Positions 45,379 through 56,400 of a stretch of 58,496 bases of DNA are shown here, one piece after another. The stretch spans positions 1-58,496 of the forward strand of contig MNQS01000114.1 of the NCBI GenBank assembly GCA_001915545.1. Reading direction: 5' to 3'. The DNA comes from Bacteroides sp. 43_108. Lineage in GTDB: Bacteria; Bacteroidota; Bacteroidia; Bacteroidales; Bacteroidaceae. The notes beneath the pieces are model-generated. The model searched no databases and had not been told where the DNA came from. It saw only the letters and a list, made by a program, of their open reading frames with translations. The position numbers and the translations under genes are program-made. Each line of letters starts with the position of its first letter. The stretch's first letter is position 1.

Positions 45379-46854
45379 TTAGATATCTTCTCTGTAAACG
45401 CTCAAGTACTTTTCATAAGCGCTGTCCCATTTCTCCTTGTCCTTAGGCATATATGTCTGAAGCGATACCGAATTGGCAACGATGCGTCGCATAGCAAACA
45501 TGTCTTCCACCATACCCGATGCCTTGGCCTGCATGAGCATATTACCCATGGCAGTTCCTTCCACAGGACCGCATACCACCGGTATTCCGACTGCATTTGC
45601 CGTAAACTGCATCAGGTAGCTGTTGTATGTACCGCCTCCGATTACGTGCAGCTTGTCTATGCTGAAAGGTGCAAAATCTTTCAGGTAAGCCATAACCTGC
45701 CTGTAGCGCATAGCAAGACTCTCAAAGATGCAGCGGCTTATTTCCTTGTATCCTTCTGGCACCTTCTGTCCTGTTGTTCTGCAATAGTTTTTTATGGCTT
45801 CAACCATCGATTCAGGGTTGGCAAAGCATGGGGAATCAGGGTTTATGAAACATGCAAATTCTTCTGCTTCCAGACTGTCGCGATTAATCTGGTTTATGTC
45901 TGTCGGTGCATCTTTCCATTCTTTCCTGCATCTTTCCAACAGCCACATTCCGCATATATTTTTTAGAAATCTTGTTGTACCTTCTATTCCGCCTTCGTTG
46001 GTGAAGTTCTTTGCGAAACTTTCATCGCTGATGATGGCATTCTTAGTTTCGATGCCAAGGAGCGACCATGTACCGCAACTGAGATATGCGAAGCGTTCGT
46101 TCTCTGCAGGGACTGCTGCTACGGCCGAACCTGTGTCGTGACCAGCTACGGCAACTACGTCTACCGGACCTAAGCCTGTAATCTTCTGAACCTCTTTGGT
46201 CAGAGTTCCCACCTTTTCGCCTGGATTGACGTATCTTCCGAAAAGTTCTTCCTTCAGTCCTATGACTTCTATCAGTTTCGGATCAATCTTTCTGGTTTCA
46301 GGATTCAGCATCTGGCTTGTCGACAAAATTGTGTATTCGCATACAGCCTCGCCTGTGAGCATATACATCAGCGCATCCGGCATGAAAAGAACCTTGTCTG
46401 CCGCTTCGAGTGCCGAGTCGTGGTTCTTGCGCATTGTAGACAGCTGGAACAGTGAGTTGAAGTTCATGAACTGTATACCTGTTCTTCTGTAAACTTCTTT
46501 TTTGTCTACCAGCTTGAAATATTCGTCCATCGCGTCCGAAGTGTGAGGGTCGCGGTAGCAGTATGGCGTGCGCAGTACGCCGCCGTCCTTGCCGATGCAC
46601 ACGAAGTCAACACCCCATGTGTCGATGCCTATGGATTCAATCTTTATCTGTTCCTGGGCTACGATTTTGAGACCGTTTATGATTTCGTTGTATAGCGCAT
46701 AAATGTCCCAGTAGAAATGCCCGCCTGTCTGTATTATGTTGTTGGGAAATCTGGTGAGTTCGCGCTGTGTGAGTTTACCGTCAGCTATGGAGCCTAATAT
46801 AGTTCGTCCGCTGGTTGCGCCGAGATCAACGGCAAAGAAATTTTTGTTTTCCAT
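45379..46854 (-). CDS. rhaB: Rhamnulokinase
   Basis: 491 residues of the FGGY sugar-kinase family. It phosphorylates L-rhamnulose at O1. The N-terminal phosphate loop FFAVDLGATSGRTILG, the SIGIDTWGVDFV motif, the VAVAGHDTGSAVAAVP hinge with the catalytic Asp, and the C-terminal IGGGTYNSYLMQFTANA ATP-binding motif are all intact. It is first in the rhaB-A-T-D order, as in the Bacteroides rhamnose operon. A -7 box, TATATTTG, lies about 144 bases upstream. Confidence 0.95.
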   Translation of the reverse strand: MENKNFFAVDLGATSGRTILGSIADGKLTQRELTRFPNNIIQTGGHFYWDIYALYNEIINGLKIVAQEQIKIESIGIDTWGVDFVCIGKDGGVLRTPYCYRDPHTSDAMDEYFKLVDKKEVYRRTGIQFMNFNSLFQLSTMRKNHDSALEAADKVLFMPDALMYMLTGEAVCEYTILSTSQMLNPETRKIDPKLIEVIGLKEELFGRYVNPGEKVGTLTKEVQKITGLGPVDVVAVAGHDTGSAVAAVPAENERFAYLSCGTWSLLGIETKNAIISDESFAKNFTNEGGIEGTTRFLKNICGMWLLERCRKEWKDAPTDINQINRDSLEAEEFACFINPDSPCFANPESMVEAIKNYCRTTGQKVPEGYKEISRCIFESLAMRYRQVMAYLKDFAPFSIDKLHVIGGGTYNSYLMQFTANAVGIPVVCGPVEGTAMGNMLMQAKASGMVEDMFAMRRIVANSVSLQTYMPKDKEKWDSAYEKYLSVYREDI

Positions 46855-46997
46855 TTTTATGCATTAGATGTTAATGGGAAAATAAGTTTTTTCAATGGAA
46901 GGTTTTAGGGTTTCTTTCATTGTGTGGCTGTTAAGATTGTTGCCCACTTCACACCCTGCATGGTGTAATGTCGGTCTGCAAGCCTTCTCAGCACGCC

Positions 46998-47005
46998 CAA
47001 ATATA
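46998..47005 (-). promoter_or_regulatory. -7 element of the rha operon
   Basis: TATATTTG on the minus strand fits TAnnTTTG. No TTTG -33 element is at the right distance, consistent with activation by an AraC-type regulator. The leader contains an inverted repeat ACACC/GGTGT near 46950-46965. Confidence 0.45.
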
Positions 47006-47076
47006 GTAAAAATACAGTAAACAGATGTCCATTCAAGTTTTTTTAAATTTATGACATCGATTTACTTACGAAAAAA

Positions 47077-47119
47077 AATAAAGCCGGACCTTCAGATACC
47101 TTGGTCCGGCTTTATTTTG
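47077..47119 (-). terminator. Terminator of the GH51 gene
   Basis: Perfect 14-bp stem AATAAAGCCGGACC (47077-47090) with 47103-47116. On the minus strand the preceding plus-strand A-run gives the terminal T-tract. Confidence 0.88.
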
Positions 47120-47134
47120 CTGTAAGTTTATTGC

Positions 47135-49120
47135 TTAATTCTTGGCAATCTTGTACATCATGAATGTCTTGGCAGGAATTGAAACATTCATCGTATTTCC
47201 GTTTACAGTGAGCTCAGATGTTTTAGGAACATACTTCTCTGGATTGTCGAGCGAGTTGTCGCCGTCCATGTTGTCTGCACTGTATGAGGTCTGTGTGCCT
47301 TTGTAGGTATTCTTGCTCTTCAGTCCCTTCAGGTTGAAGGTAACAGACTGTGCCTCACTTCCTGTGTTCGCAATCTTTATGATGACTTCATTGCTTTCCT
47401 TGTCGAATACGGCACTAGCAAACAGACCGTTCTGTCCCTGCTGTCCGCTAACAGGTTTGTCGTCCATTGTAAGCTTCAAGACGTTTGTACCCTTGTTCTT
47501 TGCGTACATCTGCTGAACATAGTATGAGCAAGTCTTGAATGAACGGAGGTTGTCGTACCAGATGAGGTCTGGTCTCCACTGCCATCCGTCGACGTGTGCG
47601 AACAGAGGTGCATAAGTAGCCATCTCAACAACATCGGCGTTGCGCTCGAGTCCTGTCATGAATGCTGCCTCATAGAGAGCTGCCTCAAAATGGTTCCATT
47701 TCTTGCCCTTGCCGTGGCATGCATACTCGCCTGCAAATACCTTTGTGCCCTTGCGGTCGTAGTTGTCGTAGCGTGAACCCTGGCTGAGGAACCACTGCTC
47801 GTTTCTGTAGAAGTGCTCATCTACGAGGTCAACCTTGAGTTTTCTCATTTCCGGCCACAGGTAGTCGAAGTCTTTGCCTTCTGAGTTTGGACCTGATGAA
47901 CCGATGAGTTTGATGTCTGGATATTTCTTTCTTACCTGTTCTACGAAAGGCTTGAGGTTTTCAGGATAGATTTCGCCCCACTGCTCGTTTCCGATAGCAA
48001 CGAACTTGAGGTTGAACGGTGCCGGATGACCCATGTCGGCACGAAGTTTCGCCCATTTGTTCTTTGCCGGATCACCGTTGGCGAACTCAATGAGGTCGAT
48101 GACATCATCGATGTACGGCTGAAGGTCTTTTACAGCAACGTGCTTGTCGCTTCTTTCTGAACCGTTCTGATATTCGCAGGAAAGACCTACGTTGAGCACA
48201 GGAAGCGGTTCTGCTCCTATTTCTTCAGACAGCAGGAAGTATTCGTAGAAACCGAGACCGTAGCTCTGGAAATAGTCAGGATAGAGTCTGTGTGCGAAAG
48301 TATAGTTCCAGCGGTTTTCGTTCAGAGGTCTGTTTTCTACAGGACCTACCGAGTTCTTCCACTGATATCTGCTTTCGAGATCTGTTCCTTCAACGATACA
48401 TCCGCCTGGGAATCTGAACACACCCGGCTTCATGTCGTAGAGAGCCTGTGCGAGATCCTTGCGCATGCCGTTTTCGTGTCCCTTCCATGTGTCTTTAGGG
48501 AAAAGACTCACGTGTTCCAGATCTATATAGCCTCCGCCGGAGTGCATGATTCTGAGTGTTCCGCGTTCAACTGTCTTGTTGGCTTTGAGCACGAGCTCAT
48601 ATTTTTTCCACTCTTTGGAGTTGACCTTGAGAGTCTGCTCGGCGAACTGCTGGCTTTCATCCATAGAATGAGGGTCGCAGAGAGATACACGCACGCTTGC
48701 TTCCTTGCCGTCCGGAACTCGTGCCCACACACTGAAGCGGTACTCTTCGCCGTTCTTGTATCCTATTCCGAAGAATCCTTCGTTCTCCAGACCAGATCTT
48801 TTTTCTCTGTGGCCAGAGTATCCGATTCTGACATAGTGAGGATTTTTGTCGAACGGTCCGTCGTTCATCAGTTTGATATTGCCGAAGACTTTCCAGCCCA
48901 TGTAGTGGTCAGGAAACTCGAACGAACGGTTCTTTATCAGTTCCGCATATAGTCCGCCGTCTGCGGCGAAGTTGATATCCTCAAAAAATATTCCATACAT
49001 CGTAGGTTGTATGGAAGCACCCAACTTGGACGTGTTGACGTCGATTGTGTTGGTTGCAGTCTGCGCATTGATACACGCAGCGATGCCGAATGAGGCTAGA
49101 ATTGTGCCTAGTCTTTTCAT
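47135..49120 (-). CDS. Secreted GH51 alpha-L-arabinofuranosidase
   Basis: 661 residues with a signal peptide (RLGTILASFGIAACINAQ). An N-terminal carbohydrate-binding-like beta domain (about residues 60-220) precedes the GH51 TIM barrel. FVAIGNEQWGEIYPENL carries the acid/base Glu (about residue 379) and TKVFAGEYACHG the nucleophile Glu (about residue 455). The C-terminal alpha-L-AF_C beta domain ends KTFMMYKIAKN. It removes alpha-linked L-arabinofuranose side chains, such as those on rhamnogalacturonan I. It has its own promoter and terminator and lies between the rha operon and GH78. Confidence 0.9.
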   Translation of the reverse strand: MKRLGTILASFGIAACINAQTATNTIDVNTSKLGASIQPTMYGIFFEDINFAADGGLYAELIKNRSFEFPDHYMGWKVFGNIKLMNDGPFDKNPHYVRIGYSGHREKRSGLENEGFFGIGYKNGEEYRFSVWARVPDGKEASVRVSLCDPHSMDESQQFAEQTLKVNSKEWKKYELVLKANKTVERGTLRIMHSGGGYIDLEHVSLFPKDTWKGHENGMRKDLAQALYDMKPGVFRFPGGCIVEGTDLESRYQWKNSVGPVENRPLNENRWNYTFAHRLYPDYFQSYGLGFYEYFLLSEEIGAEPLPVLNVGLSCEYQNGSERSDKHVAVKDLQPYIDDVIDLIEFANGDPAKNKWAKLRADMGHPAPFNLKFVAIGNEQWGEIYPENLKPFVEQVRKKYPDIKLIGSSGPNSEGKDFDYLWPEMRKLKVDLVDEHFYRNEQWFLSQGSRYDNYDRKGTKVFAGEYACHGKGKKWNHFEAALYEAAFMTGLERNADVVEMATYAPLFAHVDGWQWRPDLIWYDNLRSFKTCSYYVQQMYAKNKGTNVLKLTMDDKPVSGQQGQNGLFASAVFDKESNEVIIKIANTGSEAQSVTFNLKGLKSKNTYKGTQTSYSADNMDGDNSLDNPEKYVPKTSELTVNGNTMNVSIPAKTFMMYKIAKN

Positions 49121-49255
49121 GTCTCTAATAGTTTTATGTTTGTAATTGATAGTTTTTTACGGTATTAGGTATAATTCGTCTGTGTTTTGTTTCTCTTGCA
49201 GAACAAGGTTCCGGCTGGAGAGAAATGCATGAATCGTATACATGCAATATGTATG

Positions 49256-49286
49256 CAAAAATACTATAAACTGCACAATTTTCAAA
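49256..49286 (-). promoter_or_regulatory. Promoter of the GH51 gene
   Basis: Minus strand: TTTG (49283-49286), 19-base spacer, TATTTTTG (49256-49263). Both elements match the consensus, leaving a leader of about 130 bases. Confidence 0.7.
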
Positions 49287-49330
49287 TCAGAATGCACTTT
49301 TTTGTCTTTTAATGCGCAAGTACATAAAAT

Positions 49331-49396
49331 CCGAGGGCTCGCAGATTGAACTGCGAGCCCTCGGACTACCGTTTGTGAGCCCCTGCGATTTTCACT
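49331..49396. repeat. 22-bp-period GC-rich repeat, cluster C (three units)
   Basis: Units start at 49331, 49353 and 49375, exactly 22 bases apart: CCGAGGGCTCGC..., GCGAGCCCTCGG... and GTGAGCCCCTGC.... The first two form a perfect 14-bp hairpin (CCGAGGGCTCGCAG with CTGCGAGCCCTCGG, six-base loop). The last unit overlaps the final codons of the GH78 gene. The hairpin could terminate GH78 transcripts, though it lacks a strong T-run. Confidence 0.75.
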
Positions 49397-52166
49397 TTGA
49401 GCCTTTGACGTGAAATCTGTAGTGGCCCGAAAGAACATTGATTTTTATGTGCATTCCGTCTTCTGCATTTTCAGCTTTGCGTATGTTTGCTTTTTCGAGC
49501 TGCAATCCGCTTTCACTTATCATATTAAGGTTTGATGCCGGAAGTATTATGTCGGCCTCTGTGTTGGCCGGTATTTCTGCTTCAACCTCAATGCCGTCGT
49601 TGCTTTTCGACCATCGGCATACTATATTGCCGTATGGCGATTCGTAGGATGTGGATGCCTGGTTGACCCCATCGACCATCTGCGGATAAATCACTGCTTT
49701 TCTGTATCCGTTCGACTCGTCGTCCTGTCTGATGCCTCCGAGTCCGCTGAAGAACCACTCCATAAGGTGGCCCAGCATACAGTGGTTGTTCGAAACGAAT
49801 CCGTAAGCCTGCCATGATTCAGTCAAGGCCGTTGCACCGTAGGCAAGCTGCCATCCGTATCCCGGAGTGTCGTATTTGGTGTTCATCTTATATATTATCT
49901 CCGAATCGCCGTTGTCTTCAAGTGCTTGAAGAAGGTATCTGTAGCCGATATCGCCAGAAGTGAGGGCATAGTTTCTGTCGCGGATGTCTTTTACGAGGTT
50001 TTTGTATACCGCTTCGCGTTCAGATTCTTCCACCAGACCGAAATACAGCGATATGGCATTTGCCGTCTGGCTGTTGCGGTCGTAGTATTTGCCTTCGGCG
50101 TTGTAGAACTTGCTGTTGTAGGCTTTCTTTATTTTTTCAGCCAGTTCGGCAAAGTTCTTCTTGTCGTCCTCGTATCCGAGAATATCTGCAACTTTCTGCA
50201 TGATGGTGGCATTGTAGAAGAACATTGCTGTTGCAGTCACTCCGTTTGATGTCAGCTGGGCATATCCTGGATTTTTAGGTCCAAGATCGTACCAGTCGCC
50301 AAGACCGTACTGGATTATTCCACCCTCGGAACGGGAAGAGAGATAGTCGAGATATTTTTTCATGTCTTGGTAGTATTCAGCCATCAGATCGGTGTCGCCG
50401 TACCAGCGATATACGTACCACGGAAGTATAATGAATGCACTGCCCCATTCCGGAGAGTCTTCGAAACCGCCTGCGAATCGGACATATTCCGGTGCGATGG
50501 ACGGAATTGTTCCGTTTTGAGTCTGCGAATCTCTCATGTCGTTCATAATCTTTCGATATAGTCCGTCGAGCTGGTAACGGTAGTTCATGGAATACATCAT
50601 GAGGTGGGCTACTTCAAGCCATCCCAGTTTTTCGCGATGAGGACAGTCGGTAAGTATGCTCGCCATGTTGCTTCTTATGGCCCAGTCGATAAGATTGTAA
50701 GTCTTGTTGAACATCGGAAGCGAACAGCTGAAATGTCCTGATTCAACAGCTGAACTTGTGGTGTGCAGTCCGGTCACTTCCAACGATTCCATGTCGGCAT
50801 CGCCTGATACTTCTACGTAGCGGAATCCGTAATAGGTGAACTGTGGCTGCCATGTCTCTTCGCCTTTGCCGTTGAGGGTGTATTTCCAATAATATGGTCC
50901 GCCGGATGCATTTTGATTTACAGTACTGTCGCTGTTGAGCAGTTCGCCGGGATTGATGACGAGATGTTGTCCGTTTTCACCTTTTACTTTAAGTTTGATT
51001 ATGCCCGAAAAGTTTTGTCCGAAATCAAAAATCCAGTTGCCTTTGCTGTTTTTGTATTTCCTTACTGTCGGGAGCACGTCTCTTACCTTCAGAGGCGGTG
51101 ACTGCTGATGGACCATGCGTGCATGGCATGAAGTAATTACCGGAGTGCTCCATCTGCTGTCGTCAAATCCAACTTGTTTCCAAGATTCCGGCAGAATGCG
51201 TGCATCGAAATCTTCGCCTCCGTATATGCTGGAGTAGGTGATCGGGCCTGAACATGTTTTCCAGCTTCTGTCTGTAACGATGGTGTCAGAGCTGCCGTCG
51301 TTGTATGTTACCACAATGTAAGCTCTGAGTTTTGGAGCACCGTAGGATATGAGCTGTTTGAAATAGCGTTCGCGAGGGACATTGTAGAAACCGTTGCCGA
51401 GCATCACAGACAAGGCATTTTCACCATGTTTAAGCATGGATGTGATGTCGAAGGTTTCGTAAAGAACTGTTTTGGAGTACTGTGTCCATCCTGCATCAAG
51501 AAAATTGTCGCCTGCTTTATTCCCGTTTATGAAGAATTCGAAATGTCCAACGCCTGATATATGGGCAATAGCCTGACTGATTTCCTTTTTTACAGATATG
51601 CTTTTGCGGAATACTGGTATTTTGTAATTGCCCACCATGCGGTTTCCAATCTTGGATTGGACTTCTGGCGAATGGATGCCGGGAATAAGATTTTTATCAG
51701 AATCGTCGTTTTCTAGTGCAATCCATTCAGAACCTTTCCAATCTTCCTGACTGAACATTCCGGTCACGAAACTTTCTGTCTGGCTCCATTCGGACGCTTT
51801 ACGGTTTTCGTCCCAAATTTTCACTTTCCAGTAATATCTTGTGGAGGACTTCAACGGTGCACCTTCATATTTGACCATAACGGATTCACGAGTACGACGT
51901 TTGCCTGAATCCCACACGTTGCCATTGTCGGCATCAAGCTTTTCGCGAGAGTCGGCTACGAGAATTCTGTATGCGCTTTGTATGAAACCTCTTTTTTCTG
52001 ATGCTGTTTTCCAACTGAAGGATATAGGCATCTTGTCTATGCCTATGGATTCACGTTCGCCATTGCAAGATGTTTCGTAGATGCTGAAAGTCTTTATGTC
52101 TTTGCTTTCAGCTATGACAGCTGTTGTTAGGGCTGCCAGGAAAAAAAGAAATCTTAATGTCTTCAT
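49392..52166 (-). CDS. Secreted GH78 alpha-L-rhamnosidase
   Basis: 924 residues from the ATG at 52166, which starts a good signal peptide (MKTLRFLFFLAALTTAVIAES); the open frame upstream overlaps the promoter. Order: N-terminal beta domains (YETSCNGERESIGIDKMPISFSWKT..., then FVTGMFSQEDWKGSEWI), a Bac_rhamnosid_N-type domain, the (alpha/alpha)6 catalytic barrel with the conserved acidic motif LTDCPHREKLGWLEVAHLMMY at about residue 500, and a C-terminal beta domain. It releases terminal L-rhamnose, which RhaT would import. Placed beside an AraC regulator and a PL11 lyase, its natural substrate is probably rhamnogalacturonan fragments. Confidence 0.92.
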   Translation of the reverse strand: MKTLRFLFFLAALTTAVIAESKDIKTFSIYETSCNGERESIGIDKMPISFSWKTASEKRGFIQSAYRILVADSREKLDADNGNVWDSGKRRTRESVMVKYEGAPLKSSTRYYWKVKIWDENRKASEWSQTESFVTGMFSQEDWKGSEWIALENDDSDKNLIPGIHSPEVQSKIGNRMVGNYKIPVFRKSISVKKEISQAIAHISGVGHFEFFINGNKAGDNFLDAGWTQYSKTVLYETFDITSMLKHGENALSVMLGNGFYNVPRERYFKQLISYGAPKLRAYIVVTYNDGSSDTIVTDRSWKTCSGPITYSSIYGGEDFDARILPESWKQVGFDDSRWSTPVITSCHARMVHQQSPPLKVRDVLPTVRKYKNSKGNWIFDFGQNFSGIIKLKVKGENGQHLVINPGELLNSDSTVNQNASGGPYYWKYTLNGKGEETWQPQFTYYGFRYVEVSGDADMESLEVTGLHTTSSAVESGHFSCSLPMFNKTYNLIDWAIRSNMASILTDCPHREKLGWLEVAHLMMYSMNYRYQLDGLYRKIMNDMRDSQTQNGTIPSIAPEYVRFAGGFEDSPEWGSAFIILPWYVYRWYGDTDLMAEYYQDMKKYLDYLSSRSEGGIIQYGLGDWYDLGPKNPGYAQLTSNGVTATAMFFYNATIMQKVADILGYEDDKKNFAELAEKIKKAYNSKFYNAEGKYYDRNSQTANAISLYFGLVEESEREAVYKNLVKDIRDRNYALTSGDIGYRYLLQALEDNGDSEIIYKMNTKYDTPGYGWQLAYGATALTESWQAYGFVSNNHCMLGHLMEWFFSGLGGIRQDDESNGYRKAVIYPQMVDGVNQASTSYESPYGNIVCRWSKSNDGIEVEAEIPANTEADIILPASNLNMISESGLQLEKANIRKAENAEDGMHIKINVLSGHYRFHVKGSK

Positions 52167-52256
52167 TGTGGACCTTTTTAGGTTTGTATGTATGTTGGTT
52201 GTTAAGGTATATGCATGATTGTAGTCTGCAGTTATGCAGATACAGAAGCACATGTG

Positions 52257-52264
52257 CAAATATA
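52257..52264 (-). promoter_or_regulatory. -7 element of the GH78 gene
   Basis: TATATTTG on the minus strand, 90 bases before the start codon and the same octamer as at rhaB. There is no -33 TTTG at the right spacing, suggesting a regulated promoter. Confidence 0.45.
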
Positions 52265-52360
52265 TTCCAAATGATGACGTTAAGATTGTAATTTATGATA
52301 CAGGTGTTTTGTTTTTGATATTGTAGTCACAGGTTTGGCAGTGCTGCAGGAGGTGATGGT

Positions 52361-53257
52361 TCAATCGTGTTTTTGGCGTATGGCATATCTTTGCCTGTAT
52401 TCTGTAGGTGTGGTATGTGCAAGACGCCTGAATACGGTTGTGAAATATGCGGTACTGCCGAATTGCAGTTTGTATGTTATTTCCTTTATGCTCATGTCTG
52501 TTTCGGCAAGCAGTTCTTTGGCTTTCTTGATTCTCAAGGACAACATATAGTGTACGGGCGAAATGCCAGTGTAGTCCTTGAAGCTTTTTCTGAACCATGA
52601 ATAGCTCATATTGATTTGACGTGCTATGTCTTCAGGTGTAATGTCTGTTGTAAGATTTTCTCGTATGATAGCTTGGGCCTGGCGTATTGATTTTGACTGC
52701 TGGTTTGTGTTTGTTGGATTGTTCTTGTCGTAGTATAGTGTCATGGTAAGTATCATCTCTGCTGTGCAGGCCAGGACATTCTGATACATAGGCTGTTCAC
52801 GTTCGGCAACGCTGATTGCCTTTATGAACATGTCTACGATGTCTTCTCTTACGCCTATTCTGAAAATGTCTTTTTCGATAATGTCCTTTGAAAAGCGCAT
52901 TTTCATGATATCTCCATTGAAACCGATCCAATATTCCTGCCATCCGGTTTCCGGGGCCGGCTTGTAGCTGTGCCATACTCCGGGCCTGAGCAGTATCATA
53001 TCGCCTTGTCGGATTTCTGTCGATTCTTTAGGCGATTTGAAAAATTGTCCTCTGCCTCTGGATATGTATATGAGCTGATAGCTGTTTATAACTCTTCCTT
53101 GTGCAACATTGAAACTGAAATTGTCGGGATGACCTTTCGGTGGATAGACGCCATATTGAGCTGGGATATCTGTACATCCCAATGTGTCGACAGTGATTCC
53201 CCACGCCTTATCTGATTCGTTTGCTACAAAATAGTGCTTTGCATTGCTTATGCTCAT
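52361..53257 (-). CDS. AraC-family regulator, probably of the rhamnose/pectin genes
   Basis: 298 residues from the ATG at 53257 (MSISNAKHYFVANESDKAWG); the frame 22 codons longer would run into the terminator of the PL11 gene. The N-terminal cupin sensor includes QGRVINSYQLIYISRGRGQF and LLRPGVWHSYKP. The C-terminal double helix-turn-helix is IARQINMSYSWFRKSFKDYTGISPVHYMLSLRIKKAKELL and ITYKLQFGSTAYFTTVFRRLAHTTPTEYR. It lies between GH78 and PL11 on the same strand. It probably activates these and the rha operon on rhamnose or an oligosaccharide; no separate RhaR-like gene is in the window. Confidence 0.85.
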   Translation of the reverse strand: MSISNAKHYFVANESDKAWGITVDTLGCTDIPAQYGVYPPKGHPDNFSFNVAQGRVINSYQLIYISRGRGQFFKSPKESTEIRQGDMILLRPGVWHSYKPAPETGWQEYWIGFNGDIMKMRFSKDIIEKDIFRIGVREDIVDMFIKAISVAEREQPMYQNVLACTAEMILTMTLYYDKNNPTNTNQQSKSIRQAQAIIRENLTTDITPEDIARQINMSYSWFRKSFKDYTGISPVHYMLSLRIKKAKELLAETDMSIKEITYKLQFGSTAYFTTVFRRLAHTTPTEYRQRYAIRQKHD

Positions 53258-53307
53258 ATCTGCATTGTTTTTGGTATTGTTGATGATTCTCACCGTATGT
53301 GATGGAA

Positions 53308-53348
53308 AAAGAGAAGGGGACACGGCATTGGTGGTGCCGTATCCCCTT
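53308..53348 (-). terminator. Terminator of the PL11 gene
   Basis: Minus-strand stem AAGGGGATACGGCA (53335-53348) with 53314-53327, one mismatch and a seven-base loop, followed by a T-rich stretch. It argues for the downstream start of the AraC gene. Confidence 0.75.
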
Positions 53349-53412
53349 TTCGTGAAGTTTGCTCATTTACGGATGCATCTGTATGCTGTGTAAAGATTTG
53401 TCCGGATATGGC

Positions 53413-56400
53413 TTATTTTGTAACCTTCATTGTCTCGCGCGCATTTCCATGCTTAATGGATAAGATGTAAATGCCTTTCGGCAGTGCATTGTTGCTTCTG
53501 AAGTATTCCTCTACATTAGAGTATTCAGTGCTGAATGTGAAGAGGGTTACTCCATTGATGCTGGTTGCTGTTACTTCTACAATCTCGTCTGAAGCAATGT
53601 TGGAGATGCCTGTTGAAGCCTTTATGAACAGGAGTCCTTCACTTATACGGCTTGTATCCCATTCAAGACCTCCTGAAAGTTCTTCAAGGTCGAACTTAGG
53701 TGTTCCGCTGAACGAAGTGCATTCCCAAACTCTTATTGAATCGCCTTCTTTAGGAGTGTATGAAGAAGCAAGAGACAATTTGATGGTTCCGTTCATCGTG
53801 AGCTTGCTTACTCCCTTGATACTTGTACCTCCGGTATTGGCAGTTGTTGCACATGATCTCATTGCGATTCTGTAAGTTGAGTTGGCACCGAATGTTACAG
53901 GCTTGTTGTTGAATTCGATGTAACCGCTTGCAGAAGTGGCAGTGATGCCTACCTGAAGGTCGCCATTGATTGTTGCAGACGAATTCTTGAGCGGTGTGCC
54001 GGTCTTAGTCACTCCTGAGAGTGTTGTACCTTCGTTGACTCTCAGAGCACCGGTTCCAAGTGTACCTCCGCTTGAAAGTGACAATTCTCCTTCAGATACA
54101 GTCGTTGAACCGCTGTAGCTGTTGTCGGCCGATACAGTCATCTTTCCTTCTCCGGCTTTTATGAGAGATGAATTTGTTCCTGTAATTGTGGCTTCGAGTC
54201 TGAAGTTGTCTTCATTTCCGATTTTCCATGTGTTGTTGTCTCCGCCGAGAGTACCGTTGCCGGTAACTTTGGCTATGGCAAATGTCTTGGCTGTGTTTGT
54301 TACTTTTGCTCCTGAACTCAAATCGAGAGTTGCATAAGGCATTCCATAACCGTTGTCGAAGGTGAAGTCGTATCCTGAAGCTGTTGTGGCTTTCAACGTT
54401 CCTTTGAATTGCGACCAGTTGCCTTTTAGGTAGCTGCGGACCCAAGGAAGATATACGGTGAGTGTTCCTTCTCCTGTAAGTGCACCCTTGTAGTCGCATT
54501 GGCTGTCGAGTCTCCATGTACCGCTTTTGCCTTTTGGTACATATACGTTGGCATTAGATGTACTGTAAGAACCGTTTCCGTCATAATCTTGGAGAATACC
54601 TCCCTGGAGCTCGTAGTTGTTTGTGGCAGAAATTCCATCTGTGGCTATGGCCAGGGTTCCAGACTTGACAATGATCTTTTTGAGTGAACCGTTTGAATGC
54701 AATGAAAGCTTGCCGTTTCCCTCCTTTGTCAATTCATCTCCGGAGAATGCCTTGTCCATTATGAAGTCATAGTTGGACTTTATAGTACCACCGCCTTCTC
54801 CAATCTTTATAGGAGAGCTCAGTTGTACGGCGGCTGTTGCTTCAAGAGTTCCTCCGTTTTCGATAACGAACTTATTGGCTTCAGTTGTTACGCCTCCGAG
54901 GTTTCCTGTTGCATTGTACTGGTTTGCAAGTGCACTTACCTTTACAGTTCCTCCGCTGATGGTATTTCCTCCGGTGTAGCTGTTTGTAGTTTTGATTGTG
55001 AGTGTACCTTCTCCTGACTTCTTGAGTGCTGCATTGCCGGATATGCTTCCATTGCCGCTGAATGTGTAGTCTTTAGAACTGTTGATTTCAAATATGCCAG
55101 GTGTTACTTCCTCGTTGATTGTAACATTGAACACTGATGCTTCGTCGTTGAAAGTGACGTTGTCGCCTGTTACGAATATGTCAGCTTCCTGTGTTGATGC
55201 ATTCTTGAAGTTTTCGCTTTGTGCAAAATCCCAGATGCTGCTTGATGCTCCTGTCCAGATTGTGCTTGCTGCGCTTCTGAGTTCTTCGACAACAAGATAA
55301 AGATTGTTGCCGTCGCTTTCAATATGGTGCTTTACCCCGTCCAGGCCTTCAATTGTGAATATGCTTGTGTCGATGTCTGACAGATTGCCTATTGTGGCAA
55401 TGAGGTATTTTCCTGGTGCTGGCTTTTCTGCACCTTCAAGGTTGTGCTGGACAAATTCAATTATTGGTGTTGTGTATTCTGGTGCTATGTTCCAGTCAAT
55501 CTTTCTGAGAGAAACAGATTCTGCTTTGACGACATCTGCAGTCATGTCTTCTGAATATATACCTATGACGAGGCGTGAACCGAAGTCCATTTCCAGTTTG
55601 TCAACTTCAACATTGCCTTTGTTGTCGCCTCCAGGACACAGTTTTGAACCGTATTCCATCTTGATTCCGTTTTTGAAGACTCCTCCGTTGGTGTTGAGAG
55701 TTGTGAATCTGTTGAGCCATACGTGGCTTTTTTCCATTGTACCGTCGAAATTCAATGTTCCGGCCCAGATATTTGTTTCGCCTGAATGTGTTTCAGTGAC
55801 ATTAGGCAATGTCAATATACCGTCACCCTGCTTTACAAGGCGCATTTCGCCTGTAAATGCACCTCCTGTAAGTGTGCATGTGAAGTACTGTGTGGTGATG
55901 TTGTCATTGTCGTCGTGGCCCTGAACCCATGATGGTGCATTTATTGTTGTTATGTAAGGTGATGCTCCATCTGCTATATTCACGGAAATGTCGCTTGTTT
56001 CATATATAAGTATATGCTTGTCGTTAGAGCTGGCGTCGACGGTTCCGCCGTTGCCAACAAGGGTTCTTCCATTGGTCATGATTGGTGGCGGTGCAATTGT
56101 TATGCCTTCAAGCTGACCCAAGAAATAGCTTGTGTGAGGTGGCTGGTTGTATCCGCACATCTGCCACATGACGCCTTGTCTGTACTGCATGTCGTGGAGC
56201 AGTGTATAATTGCGCCATTCAGTAGGAATTGTAGTTGTGTAGATTCTGAGCACCATGTCTGTCTCATCGCGCAGAACTACTTCCTCGCGCCAGTCGCCGA
56301 AAAGGTCTGCCTGAAGACTGGCTGTACCTTTGGTTCCGTTGTTTGTCAGCGCACCGTTGAAAGTTGTGATGGCATCCCAGCTTCCGTATTTTACAATGCG

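Noticed and set aside
49157..49438. 93-codon minus-strand frame before GH51
   Set aside because: It covers the GH51 promoter and the 22-bp repeat cluster and has no protein-like features.
53258..53323. Longer N-terminus for the AraC gene beside PL11
   Set aside because: It would overlap the terminator hairpin of the PL11 gene; the ATG at 53257 gives a normal AraC start.
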